Position numbers and translations under genes: made by a program
Assembly: GCF_024699075.1 (NCBI RefSeq)
Contig: NZ_JAILQF010000480.1
Span: 1-21,311, forward strand
Source: Butyrivibrio sp.
GTDB taxonomy: Bacteria; Bacillota_A; Clostridia; Lachnospirales; Lachnospiraceae
Length of the DNA stretch: 21,311 nucleotides
Direction of reading: 5' to 3'
Notes under the pieces: model-generated
What the model saw: only the letters and a program-made list of their open reading frames with translations
Database searches by the model: none
What the model was told of the DNA's origin: nothing
Part shown: positions 1 through 5,646 of the stretch, piece by piece
Layout: every line of letters begins with the position of its first letter
Position numbering within the stretch: the first letter of the stretch is position 1

Positions 1-750
1 ACTTGTTGTATGATGAAAGCCTGATCCCCAGTCATCGAACCAGCCAAGCCAGAATTCCATACAGGAAAGAGGTCCGTCTACATATTTTTGCATAAACTCA
101 AAACGCTCTTTGGCATGTGAACCAAAGTTACCTGTCTGCAGGATTCCAGGTATTTTACCACCTGTAAAGGCATCATCATATGGTCCGTCTGATGTAAAGA
201 GAGGAACATTTATTCCGTAACTTCTGATCAGATCTTTCATCCATTCCATGTACGCATGGTCATCACCATAATAACCATACTCATTCTCTATCTGCATCAT
301 GATAACAGGACCGCCATTATCATACATATAAGGCTTTATATATGGCATGAGTTTGTCATAATACTTTCGTACATGATCAAGATATGGCTTATATGAGCAG
401 CGCAGCTTCATTCCATCTTCTTTTAAAAGCCATGCAGGTAATCCGCCGAACTCCCATTCAGCACAGATATACGGTGATGGTCTAAGAATGACATTAAGTC
501 CTGTCTCTTTAGCTGTCTCTATAAATTTACCAAGATCAAGAATTCCGACAAAATTAAATTCGCCTTCCTTTGGCTCATGCATATTCCAGGGAATATAGGT
601 TTCAACTGTATTACATCCCATTGCGCGGAGCTTACAAAGTCTATCCTCCCAGTACTGAGGCACTACTCTGAAATAGTGTATCGCTCCTGATATGAGATGG
701 AATTCTTCTCCATCAAGATAATATTTGTCTTTAATTTCAATTCCGCTCAT
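1..750 (-). CDS. Beta-galactosidase, glycoside hydrolase family 35 (3' end outside window)
   Basis: Releases terminal non-reducing beta-D-galactose from oligosaccharides by a retaining mechanism. The 250 visible residues are the N-terminal part of the GH35 TIM barrel: 'DGEEFHLISGAIHYFRV' opens the domain, followed by 'TVETYIPWNMHEPKEGEF' and 'RPSPYICAEWEFGGLPAWL'. The acid/base glutamate is E157 in 'QIENEYG' (Asn-Glu pair of clan GH-A). The predicted nucleophile is E232 in 'MEFWLGWFDDWG'. The start is the ATG at 750, with GAGG 10 nt upstream. No signal peptide is visible, so the enzyme is probably cytoplasmic and acts on sugars already imported. It follows the sugar ABC genes on the same strand but is separated from them by a strong terminator, so it may need its own promoter or readthrough. 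The end of the gene lies beyond base 1. The exact galactoside cannot be read from this sequence. Confidence 0.93.
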   Translation of the reverse strand, partial: MSGIEIKDKYYLDGEEFHLISGAIHYFRVVPQYWEDRLCKLRAMGCNTVETYIPWNMHEPKEGEFNFVGILDLGKFIETAKETGLNVILRPSPYICAEWEFGGLPAWLLKEDGMKLRCSYKPYLDHVRKYYDKLMPYIKPYMYDNGGPVIMMQIENEYGYYGDDHAYMEWMKDLIRSYGINVPLFTSDGPYDDAFTGGKIPGILQTGNFGSHAKERFEFMQKYVDGPLSCMEFWLGWFDDWGSGFHHTTS

Positions 751-810
751 GTATATGTAACCTCATTTTGAAGTATTTGTTTTTAAACAAAAGTATAAGT
801 ACATTTTATG

Positions 811-850
811 TAGTAACTAATATATTTAGTAATATGTTCACTAATATATC
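811..850. promoter_or_regulatory. Candidate operator: spaced ACTAA/TTAGT half-sites upstream of the GH35 gene
   Basis: The 751-963 gap between the GH35 start and the upstream terminator is very A+T-rich. It holds actaatatat twice (816-825 and 840-849, 24 bp apart), an inverted pair actaa-N5-ttagt (816-830), and further ttagtaa copies at 826-832 and 874-880. Repeated half-sites in front of a catabolic gene suggest a regulator site, but in DNA this A+T-rich chance repeats are common. I could not identify a convincing -35/-10 pair for the GH35 gene in this gap. Confidence 0.3.
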
Positions 851-963
851 TGTTAATTTATTTTGTTATAGATTTAGTAAGTGTATCTGTATTATTTTTA
901 GTGATACATCCGGTAAAGCTTTTTATGTATTTATAATTTTGTTCAAAATTTTTTTATATATTT

Positions 964-1000
964 TTTATAAAAATGGAGACGTACCCGAAGATACGCCCCC
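964..1000 (-). terminator. Intrinsic terminator with UUCG tetraloop after the binding-protein gene
   Basis: On the minus strand an 11-bp stem (1000-990 with 985-975, including G-U pairs) closes on a C(UUCG)G tetraloop at 989-986. It is followed by ATTTTTATA. It begins 26 bases after the stop codon of the lipoprotein gene and should end most transcripts of the transporter operon before the GH35 gene. Confidence 0.88.
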
Positions 1001-1026
1001 CAAGGATTTAAAGAATTACTATGAAA

Positions 1027-2658
1027 TTACTTGTAAAGTGCATCAATCTGTGCCTGAAGTTCTGCAGTTACATCATCGATACCTGCATCCTTAAGCGCCT
1101 GCTGATATTCAGCAACGATCTCTTCTGCTGTTCCTGAATACTTACCAAATGCGATCTGCTTCATATAGTTAGTATGAATCTCATTGATCTGGTCAATCTG
1201 AGTTGAGATAGAATCAACGTTAGGAATGAACTGACCATAAGGATATTCAATCTTGATTCCGTCATACTCTGCATAAAGAGCATCAATAGCATCCCAGTTC
1301 ATTGTTGCATCTCTGATCTCGAGGTCATCATTTCTGCCCCACCAGTAGTTAGTTACGATAGAATCAGCATCTGCGATTGTCTCTCTGAGACCCTCATCGT
1401 TAACATTGTACTGAACGCCTTCGATACCATAATTGAAAAGTCTGTAGCACTCTTCATCGTTTCTAAGAAGGTCATAAACCATAAGTGCTCTCTCAGGATT
1501 CTCTGAAGCAGCTGATACAGCCATAGCACCGTGTGTGATTGAAAGAGCTGTTACATTACCTGTCTCTTCACCAAAGTAGAAGAATCCAACTTCTGCATCA
1601 TCGTCATCAGCAAAGATTGTGTTGTTAGTATGTCCAGGTGAGCAAAGGTCTGTCCATGTCTGTGTATGATGCTGCTCAGCAGCTGTCTTACCTACACGGA
1701 AGTCTTCACGGTTATCAGAAGATGTGTTATTAAGAACGTCTGTCTTCCAAACACCGATCTCATCCCATTCCTTCATGAGCTCAGCAAATTCAACAAGTGA
1801 ATCTGTATCTGTGATATATGGGCTGTAGATTGTGTAAAGGTCATCCTTTGTACCACCCCACATAGCGCCGGAGTTGATACCATCGATTGATACATAGTTA
1901 CTGTGTGATGAAATCCATCCACCAACCATTGTTGCATACTGTGTACCATCAGAATCCCAAGGCTGAACATCAGGATAAGCTTCCTTAACATACTTGAAGT
2001 ATGTTGTCATGTCTTCCCAGCTCTTAACACCATCTGTAAGACCAGCTTCCTTAGCCCAGTCAAGACGATATGAGAATCCGTGGTTAGTCCACTGTGCATA
2101 ATTATCTTCAGGCATCAGATAGATTTCTCCATCATATTTGCAGTATTCCCAGTTTTCTGCTGGAACTGAAGCCCATGTCTGAGGAGCATATGTCTGAAGC
2201 ATCTCTTCTGAGAGTTCAAGGAATGCACCGTTCTTAGCATTTGGCCATGCATCAAGCCAGTCAGTAGCTGTTCCGACAAGATCAACTGTTCCGTCCATCT
2301 GAGCAAGTGTAAGATTGTAAACTGAAAGATAATCTGTCCAGTCAATGTAGTAGATCTCAAGCTCTGCATTAACCTTCTCTGTAAGAATTGCATTGAGCTG
2401 AGCAAGCATATCATCTGTAGCTGTGTTGTCAGGCTTACCACCTGTTGTCATATACTTGATCTTTACATGCTCTGATGTGTCGATCTCAGAAGCTGTCTCT
2501 GTTGTGCTGCCAGCATCCCCTGAACCTGCATCTTCAGCAGCCTGTGTGCCGCTCTCTGCCCCTGTGTCTGTTCCTGTTCCACCATCTGATGATCCGCAAG
2601 CTGCAAGTCCTGCTACCATAGTGAGTGAAAGAAGTGAAGCAAGCAATTTCTTTTTCAT
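1027..2658 (-). CDS. Sugar ABC transporter substrate-binding lipoprotein (LplA-like, DUF3502-like C-terminus)
   Basis: Extracytoplasmic binding protein of a CUT1-type sugar importer, 543 aa. It has a lipoprotein signal peptide: basic MKKK, a hydrophobic core and lipobox L-A-A-C with the predicted lipidated Cys at residue 21. An acidic Gly/Ser/Thr/Asp/Glu linker to about residue 60 would tether it to the membrane, followed by a type 1 solute-binding fold. The C-terminal end, from about 'YGQFIPNVDSISTQIDQI' to 'ALKDAGIDDVTAELQAQID', matches the DUF3502 pattern usual in Firmicutes LplA-like proteins. AGGAGG lies 7 nt before the ATG. It is the third gene after two permeases, and a strong terminator follows. 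The large size and LplB/LplC partners point to an oligosaccharide rather than a monosaccharide. The neighbouring GH35 suggests a galactose-containing glycan, but this is inference. Confidence 0.93.
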   Translation of the reverse strand: MKKKLLASLLSLTMVAGLAACGSSDGGTGTDTGAESGTQAAEDAGSGDAGSTTETASEIDTSEHVKIKYMTTGGKPDNTATDDMLAQLNAILTEKVNAELEIYYIDWTDYLSVYNLTLAQMDGTVDLVGTATDWLDAWPNAKNGAFLELSEEMLQTYAPQTWASVPAENWEYCKYDGEIYLMPEDNYAQWTNHGFSYRLDWAKEAGLTDGVKSWEDMTTYFKYVKEAYPDVQPWDSDGTQYATMVGGWISSHSNYVSIDGINSGAMWGGTKDDLYTIYSPYITDTDSLVEFAELMKEWDEIGVWKTDVLNNTSSDNREDFRVGKTAAEQHHTQTWTDLCSPGHTNNTIFADDDDAEVGFFYFGEETGNVTALSITHGAMAVSAASENPERALMVYDLLRNDEECYRLFNYGIEGVQYNVNDEGLRETIADADSIVTNYWWGRNDDLEIRDATMNWDAIDALYAEYDGIKIEYPYGQFIPNVDSISTQIDQINEIHTNYMKQIAFGKYSGTAEEIVAEYQQALKDAGIDDVTAELQAQIDALYK

Positions 2659-2688
2659 TAAGTACCCTCCTAATTGAAAAATTTATTA

Positions 2689-2711
2689 GTTACTGCGTTA
2701 TTGCAGTCAAC
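2689..2711 (-). other. Intercistronic stem-loop upstream of the binding-protein gene
   Basis: In the 129-bp gap between permease 2 and the lipoprotein gene, 2711-2703 can pair with 2696-2689 (8 bp with one bulged base, 6-nt loop). It lies about 30 nt before the lipoprotein start codon. Such structures often separate permease and binding-protein cistrons and raise the amount of binding protein by protecting the mRNA. The same stretch contains TTGACT, so a weak internal promoter is an alternative reading. Confidence 0.35.
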
Positions 2712-2787
2712 TTACATTGTTATGGAAACTATTCATATATAAGCTTCCGGTTACTATAGCTTTTATATTTATTGTATGTAATTCGTA

Positions 2788-3723
2788 TTAACCCTTTACA
2801 GCACCTACTGTAATACCACCAATGAAGTATCTCTGTACGAAAGGATACAGAAGAACGATAGGACCTGTAGCTACAACTGCTGTTGCCATCTTAAGTGAGT
2901 TTGTAGGAAGATCTGTAACTGTTACAAACTGTGCTGCAACTGAGTTCTTAAGTGAGTTAGCTTCGTTAACTACTTTGTAAAGCATGTACTGAAGTGGATA
3001 TGCATCTACCTTTGAGCTCAAGAACAGTGATGACTGATACCACTCATTCCAATAACCAAGTGCAAGGAAAAGACCTATTGTAGCAAGTGCAGGCTTAAGC
3101 ATTGGAAGGATAAGTGATGTAAATATCTTCATATCTCCTGCTCCGTCAATCTTGCCTGACTCTGTTATTTCAAAAGGTATTGATTTTACAAAGTTCTTCA
3201 TCAGGATGATGAGCCAAGGTGACATAAGAAGCGGAAGCAGTACTGCAAAGTAGCTGTCCTTAAGATGATATGTCTGTGTCATAAGAAGGTAATATGGTGC
3301 AAGTCCTGCCTGGAAAAGACTTGTGAAGTAGATGAAGAATGAGATTACATTTCTAAGTACAAAGTCTTTTCTCTGAAGAGCATAACCAGTCATGGATATG
3401 ATCAAAAGTCCTACTGTTGTTCCTACAAGTGTCATAACAATCGTAAGAAGATATGACTTCCAGATTGCTCCACCACCTATTACCATGTCATAAGCTTCTG
3501 TTGTAAAGTCCTTAGGAAAAAGCTGAACACCCTGTGACCTTATAACTGCTTCTGATGTAAATGATGTTCCGATGATCAAAAGGAAAGGGAATAAGCAGGC
3601 AAGTGCATAAAGTGTTACGAATACGTATCCAACTCCTCTTATAATATAATCTGATGTTCCAAGCTTAACTCTGGCGCTTGAATCATATGTATCATAATCA
3701 ATTTTTTTATCTTTCTTAGCCAT
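2788..3723 (-). CDS. Sugar ABC transporter permease, LplC/YtcP-type (MalG-like, CUT1)
   Basis: Second membrane subunit of the sugar importer, 311 aa with about six hydrophobic segments. The first follows a basic cytoplasmic start and spans roughly residues 29-52. The cytoplasmic coupling loop is at about 186-211 ('FEITESGKIDGAGDMKIFTS' followed by LILPMLKP), with ESG in place of the usual EAA and the conserved G and LP retained. The C-terminus 'QRYFIGGITVGAVKG' is typical of the LplC/YtcP group. GGAGG lies 7 nt before the ATG. It is located between the LplB-type permease and the lipoprotein gene in one operon. No ATPase gene is present, so a shared MsmK/UgpC-type ATPase elsewhere is expected from what is known of this transporter group. 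Confidence 0.92.
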   Translation of the reverse strand: MAKKDKKIDYDTYDSSARVKLGTSDYIIRGVGYVFVTLYALACLFPFLLIIGTSFTSEAVIRSQGVQLFPKDFTTEAYDMVIGGGAIWKSYLLTIVMTLVGTTVGLLIISMTGYALQRKDFVLRNVISFFIYFTSLFQAGLAPYYLLMTQTYHLKDSYFAVLLPLLMSPWLIILMKNFVKSIPFEITESGKIDGAGDMKIFTSLILPMLKPALATIGLFLALGYWNEWYQSSLFLSSKVDAYPLQYMLYKVVNEANSLKNSVAAQFVTVTDLPTNSLKMATAVVATGPIVLLYPFVQRYFIGGITVGAVKG

Positions 3724-3785
3724 TTATATCCTCCATACCATTTCGGTATCTGTAATTATCTGTTCTGTATTATGAAAAATATTTT

Positions 3786-3815
3786 TTCAAAATATGCAGT
3801 CCATGCATTTTTGAA
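3786..3815 (-). other. Intercistronic stem-loop between the two sugar permease genes
   Basis: The 117-bp gap between the permease genes holds a hairpin: 3815-3804 pairs with 3798-3786 (12 bp with one bulge, 5-nt loop). On the minus strand an A-run follows it rather than a U-run, so it does not look like a standard terminator. It may stabilise or define ends of processed mRNA. No regulator site is evident. Confidence 0.4.
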
Positions 3816-3840
3816 GTGATCAAAAGGTCGCGTTATCTCA

Positions 3841-4821
3841 TCAGAAAAGTGAATAATCAGGATCAATCTTCTTAACAACGAAGTTTACGATCATAACCAT
3901 TGCAAATCCGATAAGTGACTGATACAAACCTACAGCAGATGCTGTTGAGAAGTTGAAGTCTGTCATTGTAGCACGATATACATATGTCTCAATGATATCG
4001 GTTGTTGAATACAGAAGTGAGTTTGTACCGATGATGTTATAGAACAGACCGAAGTTACCTTTTACAATTCCTCCGATAGCAAACAGGAGAAGGATTACTA
4101 CTGTCTGACGAAGTCCTGGAAGAATAATGTATCTGATCTTCTGCCAAGCATTGGCACCATCAACTCTTGCTGCTTCAATGATCTCTGCATCGATACCCAT
4201 GATGGAGGCGAAATATACAACCGAGTTATATCCGGTTGACTGCCACAGGTGAATCACTACGAGAAGTACCGGCCATACATTAGGATCTGAATAAGGGCTG
4301 AAAAGTTTATCTTCAGGAGTTCCCAGTGCTTTAAGAACACTGTTTACGAAACCGGTATCATAGTTTAAGAGGTTATAAACAAGAAGTCCGATAAGAACCT
4401 GTGATATGAAGTAAGGCAGGAACATCATTGTCTGTGAAACTTTCTTAAACCATTTATTCTGGATCTCATTAAGAAGTATTGCTACGAATACTGCGAAGAA
4501 ATTACCAAGCAGAATAAATGCCAGATTATAAAGAATGGTATTTCTTGTCAGCATACCGAGCTTACCTGATGTAGCAAGGAACTCAAAGTTCTTAAGTCCG
4601 ATAAAGTTACTTCCGAAAATACCTTTTCGATAGTTGTATTTAACAAATGCAACATAGATTCCCGGCATTGGTGCATAGCTGAAAGCTATAAAGAAAATAA
4701 TAGCCGGAATGCACATAAGAACAAGTGTACGATTTCTCCAAATCTTCTGTCCAAATGTCAGAGATGACTTGCGAGGCTTAATCTTCTCCACCCCATTAAC
4801 AGTTTCATTTTTCTTACCCAT
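3841..4821 (-). CDS. Sugar ABC transporter permease, LplB-type (MalF-like, CUT1)
   Basis: First gene of the sugar importer operon, 326 aa. A basic, polar N-terminus of about 30 residues is followed by six hydrophobic segments, the first at about 33-52. The coupling loop 'EIIEAARVDGANAWQKIRYI' followed by ILPGL (about 213-236) keeps the EAA (216-218), Gly and Leu-Pro positions that contact the ATPase. The C-terminal 'VVKKIDPDYSLF' is typical of LplB-like permeases. AGAGG lies 5 nt before the ATG. It is preceded by a 215-nt leader with candidate regulatory structures and a near-consensus promoter, so it is probably the point where expression of the whole sugar locus is set. Confidence 0.93.
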   Translation of the reverse strand: MGKKNETVNGVEKIKPRKSSLTFGQKIWRNRTLVLMCIPAIIFFIAFSYAPMPGIYVAFVKYNYRKGIFGSNFIGLKNFEFLATSGKLGMLTRNTILYNLAFILLGNFFAVFVAILLNEIQNKWFKKVSQTMMFLPYFISQVLIGLLVYNLLNYDTGFVNSVLKALGTPEDKLFSPYSDPNVWPVLLVVIHLWQSTGYNSVVYFASIMGIDAEIIEAARVDGANAWQKIRYIILPGLRQTVVILLLFAIGGIVKGNFGLFYNIIGTNSLLYSTTDIIETYVYRATMTDFNFSTASAVGLYQSLIGFAMVMIVNFVVKKIDPDYSLF

Positions 4822-4886
4822 ACTTTCCTCTCCCGCGTTAATGCAAATGAATGTAATTTTTTGAAATCGGTTTCTTTATTGTTGAT

Positions 4887-4945
4887 AAAAAATGGAAGTT
4901 TCTAAACCAAAACACATATATGATATGTATAAATAGTTAACTTCC
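4887..4945 (-). promoter_or_regulatory. Candidate leader attenuator upstream of the sugar operon
   Basis: In the predicted mRNA leader a 7-bp stem (4945-4939 with 4900-4894) encloses an inner 6-bp hairpin (4928-4923 with 4919-4914). It is followed by A and six U residues (4892-4887). The shape resembles a weak intrinsic terminator about 65 nt before the first permease start. The 7-bp outer stem and long loop make it marginal; it may only be a structured leader. Confidence 0.3.
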
Positions 4946-4974
4946 GTTGTTTTTACAATACTTAATGTCTTTTT

Positions 4975-5001
4975 TCACAATGTTTTCACAATCATTTGTG
5001 A
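4975..5001. promoter_or_regulatory. Candidate operator: three TCACAA/TTGTGA sites at one-helical-turn spacing
   Basis: Two direct copies of ttttcacaa have their TCACAA cores at 4975-4980 and 4986-4991 (11 bp apart). An inverted ttgtga lies at 4996-5001 (10 bp further). The 10-11 bp phasing puts all three on the same face of the helix, as for AraC-type or response-regulator sites. They lie about 36-62 nt downstream of the predicted transcription start, and about 17 bp upstream of a weak second -35-like element (4953-4958). They could therefore repress the main promoter or activate a second one. Confidence 0.4.
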
Positions 5002-5043
5002 TATTTGACATATATTTTATTTTGAAACCCATTTCATAGTGTC

Positions 5044-5072
5044 ATATTACACAATACGCGCAATAATGTCAA
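5044..5072 (-). promoter_or_regulatory. Sigma-A-type promoter of the sugar transporter operon
   Basis: Minus strand TTGACA (5072-5067), 17-bp spacer, TAATAT (5049-5044). The -35 is a perfect consensus and the spacing ideal. The predicted start near 5037 gives a leader of about 215 nt before the first permease. It lies just downstream of the smpB terminator, so the sugar operon is independent of rnr-smpB. Confidence 0.75.
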
Positions 5073-5112
5073 TAGAAAATAAAAAACATATTAAAAGACT
5101 GATGAAATTGTA

Positions 5113-5153
5113 TAAAAAATACCTCCAAAAAGCATATACTTTTTGGAGGTTTT
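5113..5153 (-). terminator. Intrinsic terminator after smpB
   Basis: A perfect 12-bp inverted repeat (5150-5139 with 5132-5121, 6-nt loop) is flanked by AAA on the 5' side and ATTTTTTA on the 3' side of the minus-strand transcript. It starts 7 bases after the smpB stop codon. Because T residues also follow it on the plus strand, it could work in both directions. Confidence 0.92.
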
Positions 5154-5157
5154 GACA

Positions 5158-5622
5158 TCACCTTAGACGCATTTTGTAATTTTTCTCTACTTCTCTCTGT
5201 TGATCTCGCTTAGCATCAGCTTCTCTCTTATCATAGAGCTTCTTGCCTCGGCCAAGGCCAATCTCTACTTTAACTCGGCCTTTTTTGAAATAGACCTGAA
5301 GAGGAACTATTGTGTATCCCTTGACCTTAACCTGCTGTTCAAGTTTCATGATCTCGTTTTTGTGAAGGAGAAGTCTTCTTACGCGGAGAGGATCCTTATT
5401 GAATATATTGCCCTTTTCATAAGGACTTACGTTCATTCCGCAAAGGTCAGCCTGGCCATCTTTGATCACCACAAAGGATTCTCCAAGACTGCACTTGCCC
5501 ATGCGAATTGACTTAACTTCTGTTCCGACAAGTTCTATTCCTGCTTCATACTTTTCTTCGATAAAATATTCATGGTATGCCTTCTTGTTATTACATACCA
5601 GCTTTATCTTTTCTTCTGCCAT
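5158..5622 (-). CDS. smpB: SsrA (tmRNA)-binding protein SmpB
   Basis: Binds tmRNA and brings it to stalled ribosomes for trans-translation. 154 aa, the normal family length. Family features are clear: '[20 protein letters not shown]' and '[19 protein letters not shown]' of the OB-fold core, '[20 protein letters not shown]' and '[23 protein letters not shown]', then a basic C-terminal tail ending KNYKMRLR that enters the decoding centre. The start is the ATG at 5622, with GGAG 7 nt upstream; an in-frame TTG at 5640 lacks such support. It lies 24 nt after the rnr stop codon and is followed at once by a terminator, so it is the last gene of rnr-smpB. RNase R degrades mRNAs released by trans-translation, which makes the pairing functional. 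No tmRNA gene is seen in the 300 bp downstream. Confidence 0.97.
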   Translation of the reverse strand: MAEEKIKLVCNNKKAYHEYFIEEKYEAGIELVGTEVKSIRMGKCSLGESFVVIKDGQADLCGMNVSPYEKGNIFNKDPLRVRRLLLHKNEIMKLEQQVKVKGYTIVPLQVYFKKGRVKVEIGLGRGKKLYDKREADAKRDQQREVEKNYKMRLR

Positions 5623-5646
5623 TTTGCTTCTCCATTTCAAGTTATA

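Noticed and set aside
768..1094. Plus-strand 108-aa ORF
   Set aside because: It has low-complexity Phe/Ile/Tyr-rich composition from A+T-rich DNA, overlaps the lipoprotein gene and its terminator, and has no ribosome site or family likeness.
4822..5157. tmRNA (ssrA) gene downstream of smpB
   Set aside because: This is a common place for ssrA, but the stretch is very A+T-rich, holds a terminator and a promoter, and shows no tRNA-like ends or tag-coding segment on either strand.
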